A stretch of DNA of 64,000 nucleotides from Membranipora membranacea (taxonomy: Eukaryota > Bryozoa > Gymnolaemata > Cheilostomatida > Membraniporidae), in NCBI GenBank assembly GCA_914767715.1, contig OU612073.1, positions 6,696,001 through 6,760,000 of the forward strand. The letters run 5' to 3'. Of this stretch, positions 11,970 through 23,989 are shown piece by piece (within the stretch, counting starts at the first letter, position 1; each line of letters starts with the position of its first letter). The position numbers and the translations under genes were made by a program. Under the pieces are notes generated by a model, which saw only the letters and a program-made list of their open reading frames with translations, made no database searches and was not told the DNA's origin.

Positions 11970-14900
11970 TTAGCAGAAGTTTCCGGTTCTTGGGTTGTCG
12001 GTGAGGTAGACATGGAGGGTGCTGACAGGTCCATCCTTTCCAAGGCATGTTGGTACTTCCTTCATGAAAGCCTGTAAGAAATTTAAAAAACAGTGTTGAA
12101 AGAAGAGCCTCTAAAATGACGCATTAATAACGACAATGAAAGTTTTTGGCTCTTCCAGTTAGATCGGTCAATTAAAGCTGACCCTTGTAAACTTTTGTCT
12201 AGCAGCTTGCCTGTGTTTAAGAAGGTTGTTATTGGGGCGTCAAACAATGCATAACCTAAAAGATTTTTGTCTTTATTTAGATCCTGACACAATGTTATAT
12301 ACTGAATACATATTTTCACAAATAGCCACGCTATGTAATTTTCCACTGATCCATAAATTCATATCAATGGAGCACATCAATAACGACAATGAAAATTTCT
12401 GGCTCTTCCAGTTAGATCAGGTCAATGAAAGGAACTTCAGTCAAGATCATTTCCTTTTTTGCTGAACTCAATTGTTTCCTTTTTCGCTGAACTCAATTGT
12501 TGGAAACAACTTCAAAGACAGAATTTATGTGGCCAATATGTTGGCTCTGAGATGCTTGGCTCTCACCAGCCAATTGGAACAGATCCAACATATTAGCCAC
12601 ATTTTTTCAAAAACTTGAATTGACCACTCTGTCAATTCAGTTGGCGTGAGCAGGAAGAATTCCCTGTTGTGAGCAACAGAGGTTGCTATACTTAATTCTG
12701 GTGTGCTTTCATCCAAAAGAAGGCCTAAATTGTTATCTACCGTAAACACACATCAATTATTCTAATAAAATAGACATCTAACAAGTTATGCTATCACCAT
12801 TACAGTCATGTCACAAATTTTTTTTTCTTGAGCTCAATCTGTGAGACAGTGACTTACCCCGAAGACAGTTCTAGTCGGGTGCTCCCATCGCTTGCTGTTA
12901 CTGTAGTTAGGGTTGAAGGCCCATCCGAAGCCGTTCAGTCTCTTACTGTTGTACAGAAGGAATACTGGGAAGGTGTCGTCACAGCTCATATCGACGGTCA
13001 CATCGTACCAAAAGTGCTTACCTAAATAGAGGAATGTGGTTATGTAAGATTTCACAACGTCATCTTTTAGGTATGATAAATTAATAATTCAGATAATACC
13101 AGGGTATGTAAGTTTGGTCCACTTACCTGCATTCCAGTTGTTCCCTTCTATTGGTCATGCCGCTGCGGCGTGATCAGTGGAGGGGAGCAGCTCCAAAGGC
13201 AGGCAAATGAACCAAACTTGGTATACAGGGTATGTGAAGAATAGAAGTCAACTTACTTGCAGTGACATCACATATACACCAAATATACAAGCATCAAGAA
13301 GAGGTCACCATTTTACAGTTGGTACCTGTACTAGCAAATCATATACTGAATTACTGATACCATCCAAATGCACTTAACTAATGCATTAAACCATCTAAAA
13401 TGCATTGAACAGCTTCCATCAGAATTTGTTCAACTCAATAGAAACATCGATTATATGGACACTCAACTTTGTCAGATGAAAACTTTGGTAATTGCATGTA
13501 CTTACCCATGGCCACAAAGCAGTTTCCCTCCACGAACTTGGTTGTAGAGACAACATCTTTCTGGTCCATTGGTACATGCATGAGGTCACTTGGGCTGCTG
13601 CCCACTTGGAAGGAGAGCATATGTCCAGTACCGAAGTTGTTGAAGTCAGATTCCGATCGTCCGGTGCTGCATATGGTTGCTGTAATAAGCAGGTTCAATG
13701 AAGTTTTGTTGCTGCACAATCATGCAAGATCACGCTCAATAATAATTTAGTGGTTGGCAAAATTAAAACTAATTCATAAAAAAAAACAGTGGAGGAAATT
13801 TATAAGCATCGCAAAGTTTTGTGAGGCTGAACAAATTGTGGTTAATTGGAATGAGACCTTTGTGGTTTGGGCTACTCAGGGCCGTAGTTTAGAAAAAATG
13901 GTGGTGGGGGCAAAAGCCCAAGCCCAGTCTGAAGCATCACCAGGAGGGGTGCTCTAAGCTCCTCCCCAAACGATTTAAGGCATATATTACCAAATGGAAA
14001 TCCCAGAGGAACTGATTCTGACATGAAATACTCAAATATAGTGTTTTTGGGCCACTGTATTTAGCTTTCTAGGGGGAGATCATGCTTCCCTGCTTCCCCT
14101 AGAACTACGGGCCTGTATACTTACATGGCTCGCTGAAGTATGCGGTGGTGACCCACATATTTGGCTCCTCGTTGAACACCTTGTACTTCATGTTGTTGGC
14201 TGCTGGGTAGTTGGGGTTCAAGCTTGTTGGTGTCTTGGGAATCTACAGAATACAGAATTTACTTGGTGTACAATTGGTAACGTGATCACCATACGTTTCT
14301 CCAATACTTTATTCCTAGTATGTGCGTGTTGAAACGGGTATATCTAAGCCCAGTGGAAGTATTTTCACGTGGAATGCCTGACCCCATGACATTTTTTATT
14401 TCTTCCACTTCCACTTTTATTTTTTTCTGATGACATTGTAATGTACAGTGCGTCTTTTGTCCTATCAGATGGCAACTGGGCATAATATCTCACAATAATT
14501 GTTTAGGAGGTTGCTTCCTAAGCTTTCTAGGAGGATGCGGAAATTTGTATTTTACTTTTGTTAAAGAAACATCAGAGCCATAAAACTAAATAAAACATAC
14601 AAAAGGGACATGCTCGTAAGAGCATCTCAAAGTTGGAGGTTGTCTCATATGAAAAGTACAGTAAAGATTATTTAAAAAATATGACGTGCTACTTACACCA
14701 GCCTGGATGCCAGCGATGTAACCGTTCTTATCCATCAGCACCATTGCTCCTGGATCGTTATCCTTGATGTATCGGTTTCCATTGAAGTAAGTTCCGGTCT
14801 TACCACCTGTGTATGAGTAAAGGCAGGAATTAAATACCATATCTTTTTTTAAACACCTATCGACAAACAATCTTCATCTTTAAAATAATGTTCTTCCGAA

Positions 14901-16066
14901 TGTGCTAAAGCAAGCAAAACAATAGAGGATAAAAGAAGAAAAATGTAATTGAGACATAGACAGCTTGGCTCAATACACAGAAAACAGGGAAATGAATATG
15001 TCTTAGATTGGGATTATGACCTAGGGAGAATCTCAAGGTGGACTACCATGTCCACAGATATTGAATTAGAGTAGGTCCTGAGACACCCTCTGCATATCTG
15101 GAAATATCCTAAGGGCTGGGTTTTCATGAATGAAGTGTTAGTACGGGCTACAGAAATCAGTCATTGGCTTGAGGGTTTTACTATTAGATGTTCGTTGGAA
15201 TCATGCTGGGTATAGATCATGTTGATAAGTATCCCGCAATGCAACATTCTGGAATTCCCAATGAGAATTAAAAATTGCATTGTGGGAATGTTGTAAGCAT
15301 GCCCTTTTTATCGGAGTTGGGGTGTTAAGATTGACACCTATGATTTATGAACTTACAGCCAAGTGTGGTGTCAAGCTTCCATCCTGAGTTAATAGCTTCG
15401 GCAACAGTTCTTGGGAGACCGGCAAAGCTGTAAGAGCTGAATGGGTTGATACCGAACCCAGCTTCAAAAATAAATCATTCATATTCTTATGCATAGATTA
15501 TTTGGATCTGTACAAGTTTATATAGATATAAGGTCATTATTTGAGCTACAAATTACATCAAACACTTAAGGTGTTCACATTTTGTTTTAATCGAATCCTT
15601 GATCAGGATGGATACTAATATAATATTCTTAACAAAGTCTGGGCCGATCAGTTGTGCAAAAAGATCCCCATATATCGTAAGATTTGGTCGATTCAAAAAT
15701 CTGAAATGACTGCTTACCTCTTAGACCATTCCATTCAGCCTCTTAAAAAAGAAAAGAAGACAACAGATGAGATTAAAGACCCAAGAAAACTAATTAAACT
15801 ATTAAGAAAACAAGTATTAAGAGAAAAAAATTACAAACTATAGTTACCAAATTTTCATTGCAATGAATCTATGACTAGTCTATTCGGAAACGAAACTGTG
15901 CATTGAGAGCTTCCAAACAAGTTTGACAAAATGTAATTCTCAAACAGCATCTTCAAGGTACGCAAAATGAAAACTTACTGGATGAGCTGCCCCAGATGCT
16001 TTCTAGGAAAGCATTGGCTGAATTAGCAGCCAGACAAAAACAGAGAATAGAAGCAAACACCTTCAT
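11970..16066 (-). CDS. Secreted six-cysteine protein, paralogue B (294 aa, 8 exons)
   Basis: Exons on the minus strand: 16066-15979, 15741-15718, 15461-15357, 14806-14697, 14242-14125, 13679-13506, 13021-12858 and 12071-11970 (885 nt including stop). Signal peptide MKVFASILCFCLAANSANA, then FLESIWGSSS. Motifs: AEWNGLR, GFGINPFSS, LPRTVAEAINSGWKLD, FNGNRYIKD, DKNGYIAGIQAG, FNEEPNMWVTTAYF, TICSTGRS (150-157), CFVAMG (202-207), MSCDDTFPVFLLYN (218-231), LNGFGWAFNPNY, PTCLGKDGPVSTLHVYL and a terminal NFC. Mature cysteines at about 73, 152, 202, 220, 270 and 294 are conserved in all three paralogues. Intron phases 1,1,1,0,1,1,0. Promoter elements are the clearest of the three: TTTATATATAAA about 60 bp and a CCAAT box about 80 bp upstream of the ATG. 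Function unknown. Confidence 0.9.
12118..12432. repeat. Duplicated ~55-bp segment, copies 256 bp apart
   Basis: AATAACGACAATGAAA then GGCTCTTCCAGTTAGATC occurs at about 12125-12166 and again at about 12379-12421. The copies lie in the last intron of paralogue B. No further structure seen. Confidence 0.6.
12530..12602. repeat. Short hairpin related to family F1
   Basis: Arms GGCCAATATGTTGGCTCTG and its imperfect reverse complement ending ACATATTAGCCAC. A compact relative of F1 inside the last intron of paralogue B. Confidence 0.5.
13113..13240. mobile_element. Short inverted-repeat element, family F4
   Basis: Left arm AAGTTTGGTCCACTTACC then TGCATTCCAGTTGTTCCC. Right arm GAGCAGCTCCAAAGGCAGG then AACCAAACTTGGTATAC. 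The middle holds a smaller hairpin (TGATCA/CGCTGCGGCG). It lies in the intron between exons 6 and 7 of paralogue B. Related copies are near 7010, 8060, 35200, 57770, 58485 and 59360. Confidence 0.55.
13876..14115. mobile_element. Short element, family F3 (CAGGCCCGTAGTTCTAG ends)
   Basis: Begins CAGGGCCGTAGTTTAGAA and ends CCCCTAGAACTACGGGCCTG, imperfect inverted repeats. The interior shares ATTACCAAATGGAAATC and GATTCTGACATGAAA with the copy at 56291-56529. Lies in an intron of paralogue B. Confidence 0.7.
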
Positions 16067-16123
16067 GTTGTTCGACTCTGAAGTTATGGAATAAAGTGAG
16101 GATTGCAACTGTTTCAGCTATCA

Positions 16124-16150
16124 TTTATATATAAAACTCTTTCTTATTGG
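16124..16150 (-). promoter_or_regulatory. TATA box and CCAAT box of paralogue B
   Basis: On the minus strand CCAAT (16150-16146) is followed by TTTATATATAAA (16136-16124), about 58 bp before the ATG at 16066. Spacing fits a core promoter with a short 5' UTR. Confidence 0.6.
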
Positions 16151-16598
16151 TTGTCAGGGCCAGAGGGTCAATGTAGACTTAGAAGAGATTAAAGATGTGG
16201 CTTGGCTTGCAATAAGATAACTTAGATCGATCTGATTGGATGGTTTCTGTAATTGTGGGTGGAATCTGTGTCGCTATGTATGACTGCCACCAGATGTCTT
16301 TTCACAGATGTGTTCAATGTCTACCATCTAAGTATAGACTGACCATCAACTGGAAAGCCTCCGTAACGTGAGCCTTTATGTCAAAGTCCATACTAGGATG
16401 ACATTGACGACAAAAAAGTCAAGATAAAAGTGGCACCAGAAATTTATTGTTCTATAGTTTACGGCTCAAACTGTGCCGGAGAGCTGGTGGTAGTGATACT
16501 GAAATGCTACTACCAGCTATCCCGGCAAGGTTAGAGCGCTTAAACTAATAGTGTTATAATGATTTAGCAATTGGTTCAGTTATTATAAATAGTCTTAC

Positions 16599-16677
16599 TG
16601 TGTCCCCATAGAAAACCATCAGCTGAACAGGCAGCAAGACAAGAGGAGAGAAAGAAGAGTGCTGTCAAAGACTCCAT
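16599..16677 (-). pseudogene. Orphan signal-peptide exon related to the secreted paralogues
   Basis: Encodes MESLTALFFLSSCLAACS followed by ADGFLWGH, then a GT donor (gtaaga) after 26 codons plus one base. This is the same length (79 nt) and phase as exon 1 of paralogue C. No downstream exons of its own are present: the next exons on this strand belong to paralogue B, whose own exon 1 starts 533 bp further on. It can splice in frame to exon 2 of B, so it may be an alternative first exon with its own promoter. Otherwise it is the remnant of a fourth paralogue. Confidence 0.65.
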
Positions 16678-16739
16678 GATGCTTATTCAAAGAGAAGAGC
16701 AGATCAATGAAAGATGAATTTAACCACTTCGTAAGCGGC

Positions 16740-16746
16740 TTTTATA
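16740..16746 (-). promoter_or_regulatory. TATA box of the orphan first exon
   Basis: TATAAAA on the minus strand, in the context GCTATAAAAGCCGC, 63 bp upstream of the ATG at 16677. Similar spacing to the TATA box of paralogue B supports a real promoter. Confidence 0.55.
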
Positions 16747-16749
16747 GCT

Positions 16750-17344
16750 AAATTTCTGGAAGCATTAATAAGGGCCGGCCTAATTTCAAAATGTTGTGGA
16801 ATATGACAGGTATTCAACAACTGCTAGAACAAAGGCCGGCCTAGATTAACAGTTAAGCTATAAATATTTAAGTAGGACGACCCAATTCTCTTAATTCTAC
16901 CTAGGTTGCATCGTCCAGATGGGTGTTCTCATGGATTTACAAGATGTATGGGGATGATAAAGCATATATGGTACGGCGTCACAATGGTGACCTCCCCATG
17001 TAACAGTATAAACACTCAAATATCACAGCATTGAAAGGACTCTCACCTCATTTGACCAAGCAGAAACAACCAGTTTAATGTGTGTGATACAATAAACAAA
17101 CCAACTAATATCTTAACACAAAGTTGAGAATGGCTTCCCTCCCCATTACTTTCTCGGAGCATCAGATAAACCGTGATATATGTATTCCACATTTCATTGC
17201 TAGTAACTGTAATTGTAGGCAGTTAACACTAGATATGATATGTAGCATGAAAGACAATGATTCAAAATCTACTACTACTGTTAGACTGAGTGCTAATTTA
17301 AAGCCATACATAGTATGTAAACTTTCACTACACACTATATAAAA
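16750..17344. other. Intergenic DNA between orphan exon and LINE
   Basis: No gene recognised. It contains two copies of a GGGCCGGCCTA/AAGGCCGGCCTAGATT motif near 16772 and 16832. A 72-codon open frame (17124-17342) could be the decayed 5' part of the neighbouring LINE. Confidence 0.4.
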
Positions 17345-19470
17345 GTGAGCTCTTGGTGTGAATTAAAAATATTTCAGAACATATATTGGAATAATAATCA
17401 GTTAAATTTAATTTTGAGGCATTTTCATACGTTACTTGCTATCTACTGTATTCCCTCTGGGGCTCTTCCTCCCTTCATGGGTGACCTAACCACAGTGCTG
17501 TCTGGGCTCCCCTCGCCTTCTTTTGATGTTGGAGATTTGAACATAGACTTGAATAGTGAAAATTCTCATGAAAGCAAGCAAAAACATTATAAATTTGTTA
17601 TATAAATACGAGTTTTACAATACTAGAAGGAAAAATGTAGTAGCTTTAGAAATCATGTGACCACAAAAATTAATAATGCAAAAACAGAGTTTTACAAAAA
17701 AGAATATTCAAAATGTTCTTCTCATCAAAATGGCAGTTTTTAAACGGTGTTTTGAACAGGAAATCAGCATCCCGTACGGAAAACAATATCAATCTCAATG
17801 ATGAATCAGGACTGATTAGTGAACAGAGAGATGTTGCAAACAGATTTAATGAGTTTTTTACGAATGTTGGAATTGAAGTTTCTGAGGGCCTTCCTGAATC
17901 AATCATCAGCTTTGAATTTTGTTTCAGTGACATTGATCCGGCACATTCAAGGTTTGAGTTTTCAGATATGACTGACTATGACTAGATGTTTTAAAGATTT
18001 TAGATAGCTTCTCCAGCAAAAAGCCACTGGACCTGACAAAATTCCAAGGAGGACTCTAAAAGAAAATATACCAACGCTTTTACATTAATATTAGTGCATA
18101 AAATGATTTAGTTTAGCGATTAACTCTTCCATTTTTCCGGACTGTCTGAAAACAGCATGGATAAAGCCTCTTTTCATTAGGGGGACAAACTGCAGTGCAC
18201 AAATTTTGGGCCAAATTCTGTTTTAAGTGCTTTATCAAAGACGGTAGAGAAAGTTTTATCAGCTCAAATTCGTGATCACTTGGAAACAAGGTCACTTTTA
18301 GTTTTAACTGATTTTCAGTTTGGTTTTAGATCTAAAAGGAGCACTACTGACGCTAACAGTATAATTATGGAACAACTTTTTGTTTAGATTTTTCTGAAGC
18401 ATTTGATACTATAAACCACCAAATTTTACTCAAAAAATTAGAATTTTATTATTTTTCAATGTCTGCCCAGTCTCTTATCTCAAATTATTTAAAAGAACGA
18501 AAGCAGTATGTGTGTATTGTATCGGTGAAAACTTATCCGGTACCAAAAAAATAAAAAGTTCTAGTTCGGTTCTAGGGCCTCTTTTATTTCTAGTTTATAT
18601 AGATGATCTTTTAAAATCAGCTCCTGATCTAAGTTATATTATTATATTTGCAGATGACATCAACATTTTTAGCAAAGACCCTGAACTTTTAAAAAGCAAC
18701 ATCAATAACGTAAATGATTGGTGCATTAAAAAATAGGCTTGTCATAAATTATGACAAAACCCATAATGTTTTATTTAAAGCGCCAAGAAAAGCTCATTGT
18801 GATGGGAATCACGCAACTTCCATGCGTAGTTCACTTTTAGATCAAAAATTTGAAACTAAATTTTTAGGAATAACATTAGATTGTAAAATCAATTTCAATA
18901 TGCATACCATGCTTTTAGCGAAAAAACTTAACGTAGATTTGAGGGTGCTGAGAGCTGTACGCCCTTATGTTGATGCCAAAGTTATGGTAGATCTTTATTA
19001 CACTTTCTTTTATCCGCACTTGAAATATGAGATGAGTTTTGGGGTCATGCTTCTGAAACAGCCCTGAAACCCATCATTATTTTGAAAAGAGCAGCTTTGC
19101 AAGTTATTGTTATAATTAGACCGGGCTATCATGTTTCATCCCATTTTGAACCATTAAAAATTATGCCACTCACAATGCTATTTGAAAATCGATTATTAAA
19201 ATTACTTTAAAAAACTTATGAAAAAGATGACATTTTAAATAAAAACTCTGATCATCAATATGATTCAAGATTTGAAACGATTTTAAAACCTACGAAATCC
19301 AACAAAAATTGGGGTGAGAGGTCTCTGTTGTGCAGTGGAATTAAACTGTACAACAGATACTTAATTAGAGTTGAGGCAGGGTTTTGGTCTGATCCCATGA
19401 ATGGTCTGGCGGAGCGTCTGTGGGCCCACGGTGGACAGTGAGGGGCGGCAACACCCTTTCCGCGGCTCAT
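17345..19470 (+). mobile_element. Degenerate non-LTR retrotransposon (Jockey/CR1-type LINE)
   Basis: Pieces of an endonuclease and a reverse transcriptase in shifting frames. The endonuclease end has FMGDLTTVLSGLPSPSFDVG.LNIDL at 17470-17550. The linker is EQRDVANRFNEFFTNVG (17820-17880), then KATGPDKIP (near 18020). The RT core begins LDFSEAFDTINHQILLKKL (18390-18440), followed by LGPLLFLVYIDDLL (18570-18615), FADDINIF (18648-18672) and the thumb region NYDKTHNVLFK to KFLGITLDCKINFN. Many stops and frameshifts make it inactive. It separates secreted paralogues B and C. Confidence 0.85.
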
Positions 19471-19739
19471 TTATGCGTCCTGGTGCATTTTGGCAGGAAA
19501 GTGGGACAGCTGTCACTCTAATCCCTGGACTATCTAGCTGTTCCCATGCTTTTTATTCTATATACTTTATTTCTTTCCTTAACAAGCATCCTTTTATATC
19601 CGTTCTTATGGCAGAATAATAAAAAAATATCACGCACAGGTCTCTGGTAACTGAGTACCCCACAAAAAACCCGATCGATGTCATCTGAGATATCAAAACT
19701 AAGTGAGGATAAATCTTTACTTTGTGATAATAGTATGAA

Positions 19740-19860
19740 ATACTTATTATAATTATACAATATTATATAATTCAATTATATTATATACATAATATAATTA
19801 CATAATAAAATATATTGTATAATATAATTATATTGTAGTATAATATTATATTATGTTTGA
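19740..19860. repeat. AT-only low-complexity block
   Basis: About 120 bp of TATAATAT/ATTATAT repeats directly downstream of paralogue C (minus strand), rich in AATAAA-like signals. It could serve as its polyadenylation region. Confidence 0.6.
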
Positions 19861-19908
19861 AACTTCAGTTGTAAAATACGTTGTCTCTCTTGTGATGTCG
19901 CGGCAGTC

Positions 19909-22900
19909 TTAGCAGAAATTTGAGAATGGGGAGTTTGTCAGGTAGATGTGAAGGGTAGTCACAGCACCTTCTGTACCCAAACAAGCGGGTGCAGGTTTGT
20001 ACAGAAAACGCTGAAATCGTAGATAAAAATAAACAAATGGTTTTGATGTGGCTAATAATGCAAATAGTCTTTTGTCCTGTGGACATGGTACATCTGTCAA
20101 CTAAACTGAAACATAAGAAACTTAGGTTGAACTTGATACCACAGAATTTCTCAAACCTAGCCTAGCAGTATTTTTGTCCAGATTAAACACAAAAATCCAC
20201 CTAAAAAACAAAATATTGGGTGATGAACATCAAAATTCACCAGGTATACACCATAATTCACCATACATACATGAAACTTCAACTACAAAACATTGAAGTT
20301 GACACGACAAAAATTACCCATCTATTTTACAGATGGCACACCATACATCACTGTCAACACTTACGCCGAATTGAGAGGGTCGTAGGTGCTCCCATCTGTC
20401 ACTGCTGTCGTAATTTGGGTTGAATATCCATCCAAATGCATTGAGTTCTCCTTTGTTATAGAGTAAGAACACAGGGAACATATCATCACATGACATAGCC
20501 GTAGAGAAGTTGTACCAATAATGCCTACCTAAAATGAAAATTAAAAAATAACTCCAATATTGAACATCTACGTTTTATAGGTCCAATGATAATAGAAGGG
20601 AGGCTACAAATAGTTTATTGGAAAAGTTTCATGTTCATCATTTTTGAGATAGTATATGTTGTTGAAATGGAAATCAAAATTGATTATCCAATTGAAAAGG
20701 ACTTAATTTGGTCAATACCATATGCAATAAAAATATTCCACTGTACTTTTATGATATATGAAAAGTTTCCAGCGGCATATCGGTACCAACACTTGTACTT
20801 AAGAGGGGATAACTCTCTCAATATCAAAGGAGATGAAAACCTATAGCACATAAAATTCTCCATCACGGTTGGTCTACATGAATGTAAGAAGAAAAATTTA
20901 TTCTTACCCATCCATACAATACATTTTCCTAGAACAAATTCTGTGTTTGGTAAAACATCAGACTCCTGTATAGGTATTGGCATCAGATCATTAGGAGAGT
21001 CTCCTACTTGTATGCTCAGCATAGTACCAGTCCCTTCACTCTCAAATTGCTGCTGGCTGCGTCCAGTAGTACATATCGTAGCTATGGTGAAAGATATCAA
21101 ACCATAAAACATATGAGTAAAAAATTGTCATATCAATTTTCGGGCAGCCGTGAATTTTTAAACAAAGTATGTTTTCCACACGATGAAAGACAACTTTGTT
21201 TAATTATTTGTTATTGTTCTCAATCAATCTATAGCAGTTTTCAGACACATCGCCTTTTTGAAATAATAGTACCAAATGTCGGTTTTCCAGTTATGGAGAT
21301 CAAAATCAGCTGAAACTACTAAGTTTTAAAAGAAAAAATTTTATCTGCAACCTTCACGGCATAATATCTTAAATTTTACAATAGTATGGTCTCATCTGTC
21401 GATTATTTGAGGCTGTTACTGTCACTCTGAACAATCACAACGCCAAATAATAATTTGCACACAGGTCCAGGGAGCTTGGAGATCCAGTTTGAAGGTAGCT
21501 GATGTCTTTGTTCTGAATATATCCTAAATATTGGAAATATTTTTGAGGATCTCTGCAAATTGCCGTTCTATACTATCCTATACAGTAAAATTGCATTGAA
21601 GTGAGACAATCACTCATCATGAGTGGTAATTTATTCAAAATTGACTATAATAAGAACAAAATTGATTTTTTCAAATATTAATATTAAACAAAATATCAAA
21701 AGAGTTATTAAGTTTTTGGCCATAATTTCCACTTGGCCTTATTTGTCTAGTTATACTAGTATAATTTTTTTTTATATTTATTTACATATATATATATATA
21801 CATATATTCATTATTCATATATGACAATGACAATGACTTCAAGATTTTTCAAACATAACAAATGAGTTTGAAAATTTAAGATTACCTGGATCTGTGAAGT
21901 ATGCTGTTGTGACCCACATGTCACTTTCTTTCAAGAACACGTGGTACTTCTCATTTTGGGGTTTAGGGTAGTACTTTCTTGTTTTTGGTATCTACAAAAT
22001 GCGTAAGTCATTTCAACTTAACATTCATTCTTAGAGTGATTCGATTTTTGTATATAGGCCGACTTAGTTTTACTGACAGTAATTGTTTGCTCCTGAGGAG
22101 ACCAAAAAAATTGCTAGTTTAGAAATCTCACAGAGTCAAATGTAGATACTACAACAGAATAGTGCGTAAAAATGATTAGAACAAATAGCAATCTCAGAAT
22201 ACAAATTAAAATGTTAACACAAACTTATATTGAGCATGCAAAAATTTCCTGATTTGAAAAAAAGGGTGAGATTTTATTAAAACTGCATTTTCAGGTGCTC
22301 ATGTCACAGCTCTATGGGAAGGTTATGTCTTTACAAAATCAAATTTAAAGAATTGCAATTACATTAATTTTCAATTTTATCATTTATCGCGTGACCTTTA
22401 ATCACTTTAATCACTTTAATCACGACACATGCCGCTGTTATAGCATATATATTTTCCTGATGCCTACCTATAATTATTAGATTACCTAATTTTTGTGTGA
22501 ATACTTATATTATATAGAATACTTTTGAAAAATAATCACAGGGTTGAACTTTTCAATTGATCATTTAGGCTTCTACCTGTCAAGACTGTTAGATTTCCCA
22601 AATGATTGAGAGGCGAAATTTGCCTAAACGATACACAAAGGCTGGCTAGACCGTGCTTGAGTTAAACACGGTCACAAACTATGTTTAACTCAAGCACGGT
22701 CTAGCCAGCCTTTGTGTATCGTCTAGGCAAGTTTCGCCTCTCAATCATGTGTTCGTGTCAAGAAGTGTTCTTGTCTCTAGTACACTACTATACAATACCT
22801 TCATTGATATAAAACATACCCCAGCCTGGATTCCGGCTATGTAACCATTCTTATCGAAGAGAAGCATTGCTGACTTATCACCATTCTTCACATATCTGTT

Positions 22901-23989
22901 ACCACTGAACCGGCTCTCTGGCACATCACCTATCGAATAGCATCAAACTCGGTTAAAAAATGACTGTAATAATTTTTAAAATACTGCGGTATACACGGTA
23001 CATTTATGGCCAGCCATGCAATAGAACGAACCCAGGCTTATATTGCGTAGAACTATCATGTTGGACAATTATAGAATCGTACTCCAATATAATATAATAT
23101 CATGAATAAAAAAAGGTGTGTGTGTGTGTGTGTGTGTGTTAGAACCAACTTACACCCTACTGTAGAGTCCTTGGTCCATCCTTGAGCTAAAGCTGCAGAC
23201 TCTTGCCTTGGCAGTCGCTTGAAGGCTCCCAACCCGAACCCAACTGTGAAAGGAAACTATAGCTATCAAACTTTCAAATTTGCAACAAATAATGTTATAT
23301 ATATATTTATGACCTTTATTATGGGTAATACTCGTTCGTTGAGATGTTTTACAGATAACACACAAAAAATGTTAAAATTAAGATGGCCGATAGGCATATC
23401 ATGCTGATTTTTACAGAACAAATAATAATGATTATAAATGTAAATGTAAATAAATTATATGTTTTATTATTTTAATGTTGATTTACCTCTCAGACCATTC
23501 CAATCCATAGATTTAGCTACAAGAAAATAAAATAATGCGACGTCAACAATCAATCAAGCCATGGTAAGAGTTGGTAAGAGACCCAGAAAACTCTCTAGAT
23601 CAAGATCCGACTATTTTATTGTTATTTTTTAGATTTTATTTATTCAATTCAAAGAGTTCAAGGAACTTTGTTTAAATGAAACTGGCAATAAAATGACCAA
23701 AACACAAACTTTTGGGAAACATATTAATTTTATATGCTAAAAGTACCAGTATCAGTAGCAAATTTTTTAATACTTGATTTTTCAGTGAAAATGCATATAC
23801 CACGTATTTCGCATAAGCACATAATCGCATAAACGCATTATTCTGATATGTATAGTCATGAGACAGGCAGACAGATATGAGCACAAGTTTTCATCTAACT
23901 ATATACTCACTTTGACTCTGCAGCCAATTCTGGCCATTGCAGGCTGAGATCAGAATGAGAGCTACAGCAATAGACCTTACGGAGAACAT
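19909..23989 (-). CDS. Secreted six-cysteine protein, paralogue C (284 aa, 8 exons)
   Basis: Exons on the minus strand: 23989-23911, 23516-23487, 23243-23154, 22929-22820, 21991-21886, 21081-20908, 20528-20365 and 20010-19909 (855 nt including stop). Signal peptide MFSVRSIAVALILISACNG. It keeps all six mature cysteines and the motifs DWNGLR, GFGLGAFKRLPR, GNRYVKNGD, DKNGYIAGIQAG, DMWVTTAYFTDP, ATICTTGRS, GKCIVWMG, MSCDDMFPVFLLYN, LNAFGWIFNPNY, PACLG, TTLHIYL and a terminal NFC. It is the most diverged copy in exon 3, where the INPFSS motif of the others is lost, and exon 5 is 12 nt shorter. Exon phases are identical to those of A and B. Function unknown. Confidence 0.88.
22602..22748. mobile_element. 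147-bp hairpin element
   Basis: Arms of about 67 bp are almost perfectly complementary: ATGATTGAGAGGCGAAAT ... GGCTGGCTAGACCGTGCTTG, then the reverse complement after a short loop (cacggtcacaaacta). Located in the intron between exons 4 and 5 of paralogue C. No second copy seen in the window. Confidence 0.8.
23115..23140. repeat. (TG)n microsatellite
   Basis: About 12 TG units, 14 bp beyond the donor of exon 3 of paralogue C. Confidence 0.9.

Noticed and set aside
12525-12749. 74-codon ORF in the last intron of paralogue B
   Set aside because: Coincides with a hairpin related to repeat family F1.
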